Shown here: positions 35,720-44,829 of the stretch, one piece after another
How the letters are laid out: each line of letters opens with the position of its first letter
Numbering within the stretch: the first letter of the stretch is position 1
Source of the DNA: Cupriavidus pinatubonensis
Lineage (GTDB): Bacteria > Pseudomonadota > Gammaproteobacteria > Burkholderiales > Burkholderiaceae
Direction: 5' to 3'
DNA: 64,000 nt
Assembly (NCBI RefSeq): GCF_019602855.1
Contig: NZ_CP080766.1
Coordinates: forward strand, 62,001 to 126,000
Program-made: the position numbers and the translations under genes
Notes under the pieces: generated by a model
What the model was told of the DNA's origin: nothing
The model's input: only the letters and a program-made list of their open reading frames with translations
Databases searched by the model: none

Positions 35720-36556
35720 ATGGGTAAAAAGAAACAGGAAAAGTACGGTACCAATGATGCCGGGGGGGGTGCTGGCACTGACGCGAAGATGTCCGGCAAG
35801 CAGTACGAGGAAGAGCTGTACCGGCTCCATGTCGAGCTGGTGAAGCTCCAGGAATGGGCCAAGGCCACCGGCGCCAAGGTCTGCATCCTGTTCGAGGGCC
35901 GTGACGGCGCCGGCAAGGGCGGGGTGATCAAGGCCATGACCGAACGCGTGAGTCCGCGCGTGTTCCGCGTGGTGGCGCTGCCCGCGCCGACCGAGCGCGA
36001 AAAGAGCCAGATGTACGTGCAGCGCTATATCCCCCACCTGCCCGCAGCCGGGGAAATCGTGATCTTCGACCGCAGCTGGTACAACCGCGCCGGCGTGGAA
36101 CGGGTCATGGGGTTCTGCTCCGAGGAGCAGGTCGATTCCTTCCTGCGCGCCGTGCCGCTGGTCGAGCGCGCCATCATCCAGTCCGGTGTGCTGCTGCTGA
36201 AGTACTGGCTCGAAGTCAGTGAAGCTGAGCAGACCCGCAGGCTGCAGGCGCGCATCAACGACCAGCGCAAGACCTGGAAACTGACCGACATGGATCTCAA
36301 GTCGTATTCGCGCTGGTACGACTATTCCCGCGCGCGCGACGCCATGTTCGCCGCGTCGGACACCGAGGAATCCCCGTGGTTCGTCGTTCATTCGGACGAC
36401 AAGCGGCGCGCACGGCTGAACATCATCAGCCATATGCTTGACCGCATCCCCTACGAAGCGATTCCACGGAAAAAGCCGAAGCTGCCGGCCCGGCAAAAGC
36501 CACAGGGTTACCACGAGCCCGACCATCCGTACCGGCGCGTGCCGGACCGGTTCTAG
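35720..36556 (+). CDS. ppk2: Polyphosphate kinase 2
   Basis: A 278-residue PPK2 of the single-domain type, which uses polyphosphate to phosphorylate nucleoside phosphates or makes polyphosphate in reverse. Walker A region FEGRDGAGKGGVIKAM; Walker B region IVIFDRSWYNRAGVERVMGF; lid residues follow (SYSRWYDYSRARDAMF). Starts MGKKKQEKYG. It lies 41 bp after the HMGL-like gene and may be co-transcribed. Confidence 0.93.
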   Translation: MGKKKQEKYGTNDAGGGAGTDAKMSGKQYEEELYRLHVELVKLQEWAKATGAKVCILFEGRDGAGKGGVIKAMTERVSPRVFRVVALPAPTEREKSQMYVQRYIPHLPAAGEIVIFDRSWYNRAGVERVMGFCSEEQVDSFLRAVPLVERAIIQSGVLLLKYWLEVSEAEQTRRLQARINDQRKTWKLTDMDLKSYSRWYDYSRARDAMFAASDTEESPWFVVHSDDKRRARLNIISHMLDRIPYEAIPRKKPKLPARQKPQGYHEPDHPYRRVPDRF

Positions 36557-36573
36557 GCCCGCCTGTTGGTTCA

Positions 36574-36611
36574 GCGAGCGGCTGCCCGGGTCGCCACAAC
36601 GGGCAGCTCGC
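36574..36611. terminator. Strong hairpin between convergent ppk2 and phnM
   Basis: GCGAGC (36574-36579) and TGCCCG (36583-36588) pair with CGGGCA (36600-36605) and GCTCGC (36606-36611), giving a 12-bp stem with a small bulge in the gap between two convergent genes. No T-tract on either strand, so bidirectional termination is likely but unproven. Confidence 0.45.
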
Positions 36612-36623
36612 GGCGCAGGCTTG

Positions 36624-37841
36624 TCAGGCGACCTCGCGCATCGGGGCGTCGGACACCGACACCTGGACCCGGACGTGCTGCACGGCCGGGTAGCCGGCCG
36701 AGAACACCAACCGGCCCGCGCACCATGTGTGCGTCACCAGCGGCTGTCCGGCAACACTCGACACGGCGATCACATCGGCGCGCGCACCCGGCACCAGGCG
36801 GCCCCGGTCGCCCAGCAGGCACGCATCGGCCGGGTTGGCCGTGACCAGCGCGAGCGCCTCGTTGAGCGGCATTCCGGCTTGCTGTGCGGCGGCGAAGGCG
36901 GCCGCGATCAATGTCGAGGGCTGGTAGTCCGAGCACAGGATATGGCCAACGCCCGCGTGGATCGCGTCGATCGCGCGCATCGAGCCGCTCTGGCTCTTGC
37001 CGCGAAGCACGTTGGGCGCGCCCAGGATGGTCGGCAGCGCGTGGTCTGCCGCGGCCTGTGCGGTCTCTACATTGATCGGGAACTCGCTCATGCGCACGCC
37101 GAGCGTGTGCATCGCGGCAATGCGCTGTGGGGAATCGTCGTCGTGGCTCGCGGTCGGGATCTGCAGGCGATGGGCCTGTGCCAGCAGGCGCTGCACACGT
37201 TCATGCGCGCCATCGAGCTGCGCGGTCTTCTTCTGCGCGGCATTGACCGCCTCTTCGCGGCTCATGCCGTGGTTGCCCATCATGTACGACAGGTAGGCGT
37301 CCAGCGTTTTGAACTGGCCCTGGCCCGGCGAATGATCCATGACCGAGAGCAGGTCCACGACACCTTCGGCCATCAGGCCTTCGAGCACCGGCACGGCGCT
37401 GGCATCGGTTACCTCGTAGCGGCAGTGGATGCGGTTGTCGACGAGGCTGTGGTTGCGGTAAGCGGCCACGGTGCGCACCAGCGTGGAAGCGGTCTCGTTG
37501 TTGCGCACGCCGAACTGGTTGCTTGCGAACGACAGCGCGTGGTACGGCGTAGTAATGCCCGCCGCGGCATTGCGGCGGTCCACCTGAGCCACGGCAAAGT
37601 CCAGCGGGAACATCACGCCGGCGCGCGGCTCGGCTTCCTTTTCGATCGCGTCGGAATGGACGTCGATCAGGCCGGGCATGACGGTGTGACCGTGCAGATC
37701 GAATATTTGCGCCGAAGCGGGCACGGTATGCGGGGCGGGCTCGATCGCGGCGATGCGGCCGTTCTCGATCAGCAATGCGCTATCCGGCAACACGCGGTCG
37801 GGCAGTACCAGGGTGGCGTGCGTCAGGTAGATGGAAGACAT
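36624..37841 (-). CDS. phnM: Ribose 1-methylphosphonate 5-triphosphate diphosphatase PhnM
   Basis: A 405-residue amidohydrolase that releases pyrophosphate from the alkylphosphonate ribose 5-triphosphate before C-P cleavage. Metal-site landmarks are LIDVHSDAIEKEAEPR, then LLSVMDHSPGQGQFK, TASHDDDSPQRI and FPINVETAQAA. It is the last gene of the minus-strand phnGHIJKLM unit, 48 bp after phnL. Confidence 0.94.
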   Translation of the reverse strand: MSSIYLTHATLVLPDRVLPDSALLIENGRIAAIEPAPHTVPASAQIFDLHGHTVMPGLIDVHSDAIEKEAEPRAGVMFPLDFAVAQVDRRNAAAGITTPYHALSFASNQFGVRNNETASTLVRTVAAYRNHSLVDNRIHCRYEVTDASAVPVLEGLMAEGVVDLLSVMDHSPGQGQFKTLDAYLSYMMGNHGMSREEAVNAAQKKTAQLDGAHERVQRLLAQAHRLQIPTASHDDDSPQRIAAMHTLGVRMSEFPINVETAQAAADHALPTILGAPNVLRGKSQSGSMRAIDAIHAGVGHILCSDYQPSTLIAAAFAAAQQAGMPLNEALALVTANPADACLLGDRGRLVPGARADVIAVSSVAGQPLVTHTWCAGRLVFSAGYPAVQHVRVQVSVSDAPMREVA

Positions 37842-37889
37842 TTCCGGTTCCTGTATCTCTGTATCTCGGCAACTGTCAGGCAGGGGCGT

Positions 37890-38618
37890 TCAGGCGATAG
37901 CCGTGGCAGGCTGCAGTGGCAGCAGGCGCGTAGCAACGGCTTCGCGCACGGCGTCGTCGTGGAAAATGCCGACCAGGCAACGGCCATCGGTCAGCGCTTC
38001 ACGAATCAGTTCGACTACCACGGCGCGGTTGTCCGCGTCGAGCGAGGCGGTCGGCTCGTCGAGCAGCAGGATCGGATGTCCGCCGATCAGGCCGCGCGCA
38101 ATGTTCACGCGCTGCTGCTCGCCACCGGAAAACGTCGCCGGCGGCAGGTCCCACAGCCGGCGCGGCACGTTCAGGCGTTCCAGCAGCACGGCGGCGCGGG
38201 CGCGGGCTTCTTCCTGGCTGGCGCCGCGCTGTTGCAACGGGTCGGCCACGACATCGAGTGCGGACACTCGCGGAATGGCGCGCAGGAACTGGCTCACATA
38301 GCCGATCACGTCGCGTCGCAGCTGAAGGATGACTTGCTCTGGCGCATGGCTGAGCGTCACCCACGGCGCGTCCTGCGCGGTGGTATCGCGCAGGCGGATC
38401 ATGCCTTCGGTCGCCAGGTAGTTGCCGTACAGGCAGCGCAGCAGCGTGCTCTTGCCGGTTCCGGACGGGCCCGAGAGGACCAGGCATTCGCCGGCGGCTG
38501 CGTCGAAATCGATCGCCTGCAAGACCGGCAGCCGGATGCCGCCCTGGTTGTGCAGCGTGAACATCTTGCCGAGGCCACGGACCTCGATCATCGTCTGCTT
38601 GGGTGCGGCTTGTGTCAT
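37890..38618 (-). CDS. phnL: C-P lyase ABC-type subunit PhnL
   Basis: A 242-residue ABC-fold protein required for C-P lyase function, probably in the ribose triphosphate transfer step with PhnI. Walker [10 protein letters not shown], signature [15 protein letters not shown], Walker [13 protein letters not shown], and the PhnL-specific [11 protein letters not shown] opening. It follows phnK by 2 bp. Confidence 0.94.
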   Translation of the reverse strand: MTQAAPKQTMIEVRGLGKMFTLHNQGGIRLPVLQAIDFDAAAGECLVLSGPSGTGKSTLLRCLYGNYLATEGMIRLRDTTAQDAPWVTLSHAPEQVILQLRRDVIGYVSQFLRAIPRVSALDVVADPLQQRGASQEEARARAAVLLERLNVPRRLWDLPPATFSGGEQQRVNIARGLIGGHPILLLDEPTASLDADNRAVVVELIREALTDGRCLVGIFHDDAVREAVATRLLPLQPATAIA

Positions 38619-38620
38619 GG

Positions 38621-39397
38621 TCAGCCTTGCAGGATGGACGAAACCAGCAACTGCGTATAGGGATGCTGCGGATCGTCGAGAATCTGGTCGGTCAGGCCTT
38701 GCTCGACCACGCGGCCGCCTTGCATCACCAGCGTGCGGTGCGCGAGCAAACGGGCCACGGCGAGGTCGTGCGTGACCAGGATGGCGGCGAGATCGAGATC
38801 TGTCACCAGCCTTCGCAGCAAGTCGAGCAGGCGCGCCTGCACCGAGACGTCAAGCGATGCCGTCGGCTCGTCCATGAAGACCAGCCGCGGATGCGTGACC
38901 AGGTTGCGCGCGATCTGCAGGCGCTGCTGCATGCCGCCCGAGAACGTGGTCGGCACATCATCCAGGCGGCCCAGGTCGATTTCCATCTTCTCGAGCCACG
39001 CGCCGGCAATCTCGCGCAAGTCGCCGTAGTGGCGCTCGCCGACAGCCATCAGCCGCTCGGCGATATTGGCGCCGGCGCTGACCTGCATGCGCAGGCCGTC
39101 CCGCGCATGCTGGCGCACGAAGCCCCAGTCGGTACGCGCCAGCAGGCGCATGCGCGCGCTCGACAGCGTGGCCAGGTCGGTCAGACCGGCTTCGCGCATG
39201 TCGTAGCGGACACTGCCGCGCTGCGGCGGCGCCTGCATCGACAGCGCCTGCAGCAGCGTGCTCTTGCCCGAGCCGGATTCGCCGACAACGCACAGTACTT
39301 CGCCGGGATAGAGGTCGAAGCTCACGTCATGGCAGCCATGCACGCCGTCCCAGGTGCGCGTGAGGTTGCGGACGGAAAGCAGCGGGGTGGCGCTCAT
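38621..39397 (-). CDS. phnK: C-P lyase ABC-type subunit PhnK
   Basis: A 258-residue ABC-fold protein that docks on the PhnGHIJ core. Walker [10 protein letters not shown], signature [15 protein letters not shown], Walker [12 protein letters not shown], and a C-terminal VSSILQG typical of PhnK. The start (MSATPLLS) overlaps the phnJ stop by 4 bp. Confidence 0.94.
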   Translation of the reverse strand: MSATPLLSVRNLTRTWDGVHGCHDVSFDLYPGEVLCVVGESGSGKSTLLQALSMQAPPQRGSVRYDMREAGLTDLATLSSARMRLLARTDWGFVRQHARDGLRMQVSAGANIAERLMAVGERHYGDLREIAGAWLEKMEIDLGRLDDVPTTFSGGMQQRLQIARNLVTHPRLVFMDEPTASLDVSVQARLLDLLRRLVTDLDLAAILVTHDLAVARLLAHRTLVMQGGRVVEQGLTDQILDDPQHPYTQLLVSSILQG

Positions 39398-40275
39398 TGT
39401 GCGGCTCCTTCGGCCCGCTGCGCGGCAACGCGGTCGCCGCAGTATTCCGTGTCGGAGCACACGAACATGCGCATGCCGGCATCATCGGTAATGATCTCGT
39501 CAAGAAAGCTGTCGGTCGAGCCGCACTGGGCGCAGCAGCTGCTCCATGTCTCGACGGTGAACGGATGGTCGACGAAATCGAGGCTCTTCACCGAGGTGTA
39601 AGGCGGCACCGCATAGACGCGCTTCTCGCGCCCGGCGCCGAACAGCATCAGCGCGGGGCTGCGGTCGAGCTTCGGGTTGTCGAACTTCGGGATCGGCGAC
39701 GGACGCATCATGTAGCGCTGGTTGACGATCACCGGATAGTCGTAGGTCGTGGCGATATGGCCGTGATGGGCGATGTCTTCGTAGAGCTTGACGTGCATCG
39801 AGCCATATTCGGCCAGCGCGTGCATGGTGCGCGTCTCGCGCTCGCTAGGCTCCAGCCAGCGCAGCGGTTCGGGAATCGGCACCTGGAACACCATGACCTG
39901 CCCGGCGCGCAGCGGCGACTCGGGAATGCGGTGGCGCGTCTGAATGATGCTCGCTTCAGCGGTACGCTCGGTCGTCTTGACGCCGGTCACGCGGCCGAAG
40001 AAGCGGCGGATGTTGATGGCGTTGGTGGTGTCGTCCGAACCCTGGTCGATCACCTTGAGCACGTCCTGCGTGCCGATGATGGCGGCCGTCACCTGGATGC
40101 CGCCCGTGCCCCAGCCATACGGCAGCGGCATTTCGCGGCTGCCGAACGGGACCTGGTAGCCGGGAATCGCCACGGCCTTCAGCAGCGCACGGCGCAGCAT
40201 GCGCTTGGTCGATTCGTCCAGGTAGCCAAAGTTGTAGTGGTCGTCGCGGGCGACGGTGGCGTTGGTCTGACTCAT
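39394..40275 (-). CDS. phnJ: C-P lyase catalytic subunit PhnJ
   Basis: A 293-residue radical-SAM enzyme that cleaves the C-P bond. The [4Fe-4S] ligands appear at C248, C251 and C273 (CCAQCGSTD, FVCSDTEYC), with the further essential Cys at C279. The spacing equals that of C241/C244/C266/C272 in the E. coli enzyme. Overlaps its neighbours by 4 bp on each side. Confidence 0.96.
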   Translation of the reverse strand: MSQTNATVARDDHYNFGYLDESTKRMLRRALLKAVAIPGYQVPFGSREMPLPYGWGTGGIQVTAAIIGTQDVLKVIDQGSDDTTNAINIRRFFGRVTGVKTTERTAEASIIQTRHRIPESPLRAGQVMVFQVPIPEPLRWLEPSERETRTMHALAEYGSMHVKLYEDIAHHGHIATTYDYPVIVNQRYMMRPSPIPKFDNPKLDRSPALMLFGAGREKRVYAVPPYTSVKSLDFVDHPFTVETWSSCCAQCGSTDSFLDEIITDDAGMRMFVCSDTEYCGDRVAAQRAEGAAQ

Positions 40276-41408
40276 GCCAGCGTCTCCTCTTGTGGCTGGA
40301 TACTCGATACCGCGGCGGCAGGAGCAGCTTCCGTACCCGCGGCTTCCTGCTCGGTGCGCAGGCGGCGCAGCAGTTCCAGGTTGGCCTGGAAGTCCACGTA
40401 ATGGGGCAGCTTCAGGTGCTGCACGAAGCCGGAGGCCTCGACGTTGTCGCTGTGGTAGAGCATGAATTCCACGTCATTGGCCGGGGCGTCGGCCGCTTCG
40501 CCAAGTTCTGCCGCACGCATGGCGCGGTCGGCCAGCGCCATCGACATGGCCTTGCGTTCGCCGTAGCCGAACACCAGCCCGTAGCCACGCGTGAAGCGCG
40601 GCGCCTCGTTGGCGTTGCCGGTGAACTGGCTCACCATCTGGCACTCGGTCAGCTCGACCTCGCCGATGGTGATGGCAAAGCCCAGTTCCTCCACGAACAG
40701 CTCGACTTCGGCAGTGCCGTAGCGGATTTCCGCCGCGAACGGGTGCGAGTTGCCGTAGCCGCGCTGCGTGGAATAGCCCATCGACAACAGGAAACCTTCG
40801 TCCCCGCGCGCAAGGTTCTGCAGGCGTGCCGCGCGGCCGGCCGGCAACGTCGGCGGTTCGCGGGTCAGGTCGGGGGGAGCCGGGTCGCCCGGCGGAATGG
40901 CATCGGCCTCGACCAGTTCGTCGGCTTCGAGAAGCGCCGTCACGCGCGGCATGTCGGACGCCAGCGGCTCCGGCGACGGCGCCAGCGGAGCCGGATCGCG
41001 CTCGGCTTCGAGCGAGAAATCGAGCAGGCGCTGCGTGTAGTCGTACGTCGGGCCAAGTACCTGACCGCCAGGGACATCCTTGAACGTCGACGAGATCCGG
41101 CGTTCCAGGCGCATCCTGCCGGTATCGACCGGCACCGTGTAGCCAAAGCGCGGCAGCGTGGTGCGGTAAGCGCGCAGCAGGAAGATCGCTTCGATCTGGT
41201 CCCCCGCAGCCTGCTTGAGTGCCAGAGCGGCCAGGTTCGGGTCGTACAGCGAGCCTTCCGCCATCACGCGCGAGACGGCCAGGGGCATTTGTTCGCGGAT
41301 CTGGGCCAGCGTCAGTTCAGGAACCGCGGTATCGCCGCGGCGATAGGCGTCGAGCATCTGATAGGAATTGAGGATAGCGCGCTCGCCACCCTTGACGGCT
41401 ACGTACAT
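40272..41408 (-). CDS. phnI: C-P lyase core subunit PhnI
   Basis: A 378-residue core subunit and nucleosidase component that, with PhnG, PhnH and PhnL, attaches the phosphonate to the ribose of ATP. Opening MYVAVKGGERAILNSYQMLD; conserved SMGYSTQRGYGNSHPF and GYGLVFGYGERKAMSMALADR. Slightly longer than the E. coli protein owing to a C-terminal Ala/Glu-rich tail. Confidence 0.95.
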   Translation of the reverse strand: MYVAVKGGERAILNSYQMLDAYRRGDTAVPELTLAQIREQMPLAVSRVMAEGSLYDPNLAALALKQAAGDQIEAIFLLRAYRTTLPRFGYTVPVDTGRMRLERRISSTFKDVPGGQVLGPTYDYTQRLLDFSLEAERDPAPLAPSPEPLASDMPRVTALLEADELVEADAIPPGDPAPPDLTREPPTLPAGRAARLQNLARGDEGFLLSMGYSTQRGYGNSHPFAAEIRYGTAEVELFVEELGFAITIGEVELTECQMVSQFTGNANEAPRFTRGYGLVFGYGERKAMSMALADRAMRAAELGEAADAPANDVEFMLYHSDNVEASGFVQHLKLPHYVDFQANLELLRRLRTEQEAAGTEAAPAAAVSSIQPQEETLA

Positions 41409-41409
41409 C

Positions 41410-42030
41410 TCAGTCCTCCAGCTGCGTGGTGCGCGCCAGGGCGCAGAATTGCTCGCCGCTGGTCAGCAGCAGATCGACGCCGAGCGGGAACACCGCATGG
41501 TTGTCGCGCCATTCGGTGCGGAAGCCCGCAGGCAAGCCCGTTACGCGCACGGTCTGCGTGGTCTCGATGCCGGGGCCACGCAGCGTCAGGAGTTCGCCGG
41601 CTGCAAGGGATTCCAATTCGACGATCAGGGTCGCCGAGCGGTCAGGGTAGGCGGGCTCGCCCTGCGCGCAATCGGCCAGGGCCGGTTGCGCATGACCCGC
41701 GGGCACGCAGACGAAAGTGGCCGTGCGGACATCGTCCACGAGCGGGCAACCGCAGTGAAAACGCAGGAACGAGCGCACGGCGGCCGGTACATCGGCAGGC
41801 AGCCACACCGGCGTGTCGGCGTCCGCGAGCGTCAGCAGCAACGCGGCCTGCGCGGGCGAAAGGCCCTCCGGCACGCCGCTGGAGGCGGGCAGTTGCTGCA
41901 CGGTGCCGGGCCGCGCCATGGCATCGAGCGTGGCGCGGAATACCTGCTGGGCGTCTTCGACCGGGTTGTCGAAACCCGGCAACAGCGTGGCGCTCGCGGC
42001 GGCAGTGGTGGTCAATGGAAGCGTCTGCAT
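41410..42030 (-). CDS. phnH: C-P lyase core subunit PhnH
   Basis: A 206-residue structural subunit of the PhnGHIJ complex. Landmarks: GFDNPVEDAQQVFRATLDAM near the N-terminus and LRGPGIETTQTVRVTGLP with DLLLTSG near the C-terminus. The ATG at 42030 (MQTLPLTTT) lies 1 bp after the phnG stop. Confidence 0.94.
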   Translation of the reverse strand: MQTLPLTTTAAASATLLPGFDNPVEDAQQVFRATLDAMARPGTVQQLPASSGVPEGLSPAQAALLLTLADADTPVWLPADVPAAVRSFLRFHCGCPLVDDVRTATFVCVPAGHAQPALADCAQGEPAYPDRSATLIVELESLAAGELLTLRGPGIETTQTVRVTGLPAGFRTEWRDNHAVFPLGVDLLLTSGEQFCALARTTQLED

Positions 42031-42031
42031 C

Positions 42032-42517
42032 TCAGTCTTCTCCTCGAACCATGGTGAAAAACTCCACGCGCGTCTGTGCGGCAACGCCCGCCCGATTGGC
42101 AGCACGCGCAGCGTGAGCCTGCGCTAGCGGGGCCAGCACGGTGTCGCGCACGCGCTGGTGCCAGTCGGCGCGCTGGAGCAGGGCGTCCAGCACGGCCGCC
42201 TGTTCGGCGTGGCGTGTGCCGCGGCCCTGTACGTAGGCGACTCCCGCGGTGCTGCCAGCCGAGGCGTCCTCGAGGACGATCGCGCAGCGTGTCACCGAGA
42301 CTTCGCCGAGATTGAATTGCGCGCCAGTGCCGCCAGCACGGCCGCGCACCATCGCCATGCCGGCCTCCGGCTTGCGCAGCAGGCGGTAGGCGGGCAGTGC
42401 GCCTTGCCCGGAAAGTTGCGCGTAAGCCGCGTCAAGCGCATCCGGCTGCGCTAGCGCCAGAATCCGCAGCCAGCCCGCACGGGCAGCGCTAGCATCCGCA
42501 ATGGTAGTGTCTTGCAT
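42032..42517 (-). CDS. phnG: C-P lyase core subunit PhnG
   Basis: A 161-residue subunit, first gene of the minus-strand operon. Conserved segments RLLRKPEAGMAMVRGRAGGTGAQFNLGE and GVAYVQGRGTRHAEQAAVLDAL. The start at 42517 (MQDTTIADA) is preferred over an upstream in-frame codon because it lies just after the candidate PhnF operator. Confidence 0.94.
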   Translation of the reverse strand: MQDTTIADASAARAGWLRILALAQPDALDAAYAQLSGQGALPAYRLLRKPEAGMAMVRGRAGGTGAQFNLGEVSVTRCAIVLEDASAGSTAGVAYVQGRGTRHAEQAAVLDALLQRADWHQRVRDTVLAPLAQAHAARAANRAGVAAQTRVEFFTMVRGED

Positions 42518-42529
42518 GGTCACCCCTAT

Positions 42530-42549
42530 ACGTCTATACGTGTAGATGT
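42530..42549. promoter_or_regulatory. Candidate PhnF operator in phnG/phnF divergent promoter
   Basis: ACGTCTATACGTGTAGATGT is an imperfect palindrome, symmetric at 16 of 20 positions. It lies 13 bp upstream of the phnG start and in the divergent region with phnF. It shares the half-site GTCTAnAC with a second site upstream of the other phnM. Confidence 0.55.
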
Positions 42550-42767
42550 TCACTGTATCAGCACGGCGACACTAGAACACACTGGTATGAAGCTTTCGTG
42601 ACGGACTTGGCCGGTGCTCGGGCTCGAACGCCATGCGCCCGCGGCTGAGGCACAATCACGGGTATGGACCGGATAAACACACGCGAGCCGACGCAGCACT
42701 CCAGTGAAATTCGTTCCGGTGAAGGCTTGATGACAAAAGGCAAGGCAACACTAGGCAAGGCAAGACG

Positions 42768-43517
42768 ATGTCTGATCAGGAAGTCGAACGAGGTTCCGGC
42801 GTTGCGGTATGGCGCCAGATTGGCGAGGCGCTGGCGCAGGATATCCGCAACAAGCTGTATGGCCCCGGCGAGCAACTGCCGCCTGAGCCCGAGCTGGCCA
42901 GCCGGTTCGCGGTGAACCGCCATACCATCCGCCGCGCCATGGGCGAGCTGGAGCTGAATGGTCTCGTGCGGATCGAGCAGGGCCGCGGCACGTTCGTCCA
43001 GGAACATGCGATCGACTATGCGATCGGTCGCCGCACACGTTTTTCGCAGAACCTGGCGGCACAGGGCATGCGCGGCCACGTCGAGATTCTCGAAAGCAGC
43101 ATGGTGCGCGCGCCCGAGGTCGCCAAGCAGCTGGGCCTGCCGCGTACGGCGGACATCCTGCACGTCCAGGTGATCGGCAAGGCCGAAGCACGCACCATCG
43201 ACGTCGCCGAGCATTACTTCGATGGCAAGCGCTTTCCGGCTTTGGCTGACGAGATCCGGGAGCAACTGTCGATCTCGCGCGCGCTCGCGCACTTCGGCAT
43301 TGCCGACTACACACGCAAGTGGTCGCGCATCACCGCGTCGATGCCGAGCGCACCGGTCGCACGCCTGCTGAACCAGCCGAAGACGCGCCCCGTGCTTCAA
43401 GTGGAAGCACTCAACGTGGATATCGACGGTGCACCGCTGCAATACAGCATGACCCGTTTTGCAGGAGACTGGGTGCAGCTCACCGTTTCCGACAGCGAAT
43501 CGCCAGTCATTCCATGA
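42768..43517 (+). CDS. phnF: Phosphonate regulator PhnF (GntR/UTRA)
   Basis: A 249-residue HutC-type regulator. Winged helix at ~12-75 (VAVWRQIGEALAQDIRNKLY, LASRFAVNRHTIRRAMGELE, RIEQGRGTFV). The UTRA domain includes FSQNLAAQGM and the C-terminal LQYSMTRFAGDWVQLTV typical of PhnF. Divergent from phnG; expected to repress the phn units and respond to a phosphonate intermediate. Confidence 0.92.
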   Translation: MSDQEVERGSGVAVWRQIGEALAQDIRNKLYGPGEQLPPEPELASRFAVNRHTIRRAMGELELNGLVRIEQGRGTFVQEHAIDYAIGRRTRFSQNLAAQGMRGHVEILESSMVRAPEVAKQLGLPRTADILHVQVIGKAEARTIDVAEHYFDGKRFPALADEIREQLSISRALAHFGIADYTRKWSRITASMPSAPVARLLNQPKTRPVLQVEALNVDIDGAPLQYSMTRFAGDWVQLTVSDSESPVIP

Positions 43518-43556
43518 AGCCCGGAGACGCGCCAGCGCAACCGGCCAACGTGATAT

Positions 43557-43568
43557 TGGTCTAGACAT
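43557..43568. promoter_or_regulatory. Second candidate PhnF operator
   Basis: TGGTCTAGACAT contains the perfect palindrome GTCTAGAC (43559-43566). It sits between phnF and the second phnM homologue, 35 bp before the latter's ATG, and shares the GTCTA half-site with the phnG operator. Confidence 0.45.
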
Positions 43569-43602
43569 CTGGCCGTCATCTACGCGCGCTAACTTGCTAT
43601 CC

Positions 43603-44829
43603 ATGCATACCACTAGCCAAGCTACTTCGGCCCCGCTCGCGGGGATCACGGGCCGCCGCGTGCTGGGCACCGGCGGCATCGGCCCCGCTACGCTGGGATT
43701 CCGCGACGGTTGCCTGACACAGCCCGGGCAGCAGGTGCCGCAGGCAGGGCCATGCATCGATGCGGGCGACCTCCTCGTGCTGCCCGGCATCGTCGACATT
43801 CATGGCGATGCGTTCGAGCGCGCCGTGATGCCGAGGCCCGGTGTGAGCTTTCCCTATGCCACCGCTCTGCTCGATGTGGACCGGCAACTGCTTGCCCATG
43901 GCATCACGACCGAATTCCACGGCGTGACGCTGTCATGGGAAGGTGGCTTGCGCGGCGAAACCTATGCGCTGCGGATGTTCGAGGCGCTCGCGCAGCTCAA
44001 GCCGGTGCTCGGTGCCGAGCACATGGTCCACTTGCGTTTCGAGGCCTATCACGTGGAAGGCGTGGAAACGGCACTCGCCTGGATGGAAGCGGAGCGCGTG
44101 GGGCTGCTGGCCATCAACGACCATCTGCCGACCATGGCCCGTCGCATCGACGACGAGCGCAAGGTCTTGCAATACGCGGAACGGGCCGAGTGCGATGCCG
44201 AGACCTTCCGCACGCGCCTGCGCACCGCCAGCCGGCATGCGCAGGACGTGCCCGCGGCGATGTCCCGCCTGATCGCCGCGGCGCGCACGGCAGGGCTGCC
44301 CGTCGCGTCGCACGATGATCCGGACCTGGCCACGCGGCAGCACTATCACCGCCAGGGTTGCCGCATCGCCGAGTTTCCGCTCACGGTGGAAACCGCGCGC
44401 GCGGCACGGCAATTGGGCGATGACGTCGTATTCGGCGCGCCCAACGTCATGCGCGGCACCAGCCACACTGGCGCACCCAACGCGACCGAAATGGTATCCG
44501 CGGGCCTGTGCACGGTGCTCGCGTCCGACTACTACTATCCGGCGCCGCTGCAGGCAGCGTTCAAGCTCGCGCAGCTTGGCGTCGTGGACCTGCCCGACGC
44601 CTGGAAGCTGGTGTCGCGCAACCCGGCGCGCGCCGCCGGCCTGCGCGATCGCGGTGCGTTGATACCTGGCCTGCGCGCCGATGCCATCCTCGTCGACGAC
44701 CGCCAGGCCGGCCTGCCGCGCGTCGTCGGCACCGTTGTCGGTGGCGAACTGCAGCACGCGGCCATGTCGCTGCCCATGACCGGTATCGACGGCGTAGCCG
44801 TGCCCCGCAACGACAGCATGGCGGCATGA
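43603..44829 (+). CDS. PhnM-like amidohydrolase, second copy
   Basis: A 408-residue PhnM homologue, clearly divergent from the one in the minus-strand operon. Metal-site motif LPGIVDIHGDAFERAVMPRPG; other landmarks GITTEFHGVTLSWEGG, LLAINDHLPTMA, PVASHDDPDLATR and EFPLTVETARAARQ. It begins a coupled plus-strand unit with DUF1045 and phnN. It may handle a different triphosphate intermediate or be a paralogue with altered specificity. Confidence 0.88.
   Translation: MHTTSQATSAPLAGITGRRVLGTGGIGPATLGFRDGCLTQPGQQVPQAGPCIDAGDLLVLPGIVDIHGDAFERAVMPRPGVSFPYATALLDVDRQLLAHGITTEFHGVTLSWEGGLRGETYALRMFEALAQLKPVLGAEHMVHLRFEAYHVEGVETALAWMEAERVGLLAINDHLPTMARRIDDERKVLQYAERAECDAETFRTRLRTASRHAQDVPAAMSRLIAAARTAGLPVASHDDPDLATRQHYHRQGCRIAEFPLTVETARAARQLGDDVVFGAPNVMRGTSHTGAPNATEMVSAGLCTVLASDYYYPAPLQAAFKLAQLGVVDLPDAWKLVSRNPARAAGLRDRGALIPGLRADAILVDDRQAGLPRVVGTVVGGELQHAAMSLPMTGIDGVAVPRNDSMAA

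Noticed and set aside
36438..38660. A 740-codon plus-strand frame across phnM and phnL
   Set aside because: Antisense of two confidently identified phn genes; composition typical of a shadow.
42518..42767. A Pho box in the phnG/phnF promoter region
   Set aside because: No pair of CTGTCA-like cores at 11-bp spacing was found there; only the PhnF-type palindrome is convincing.
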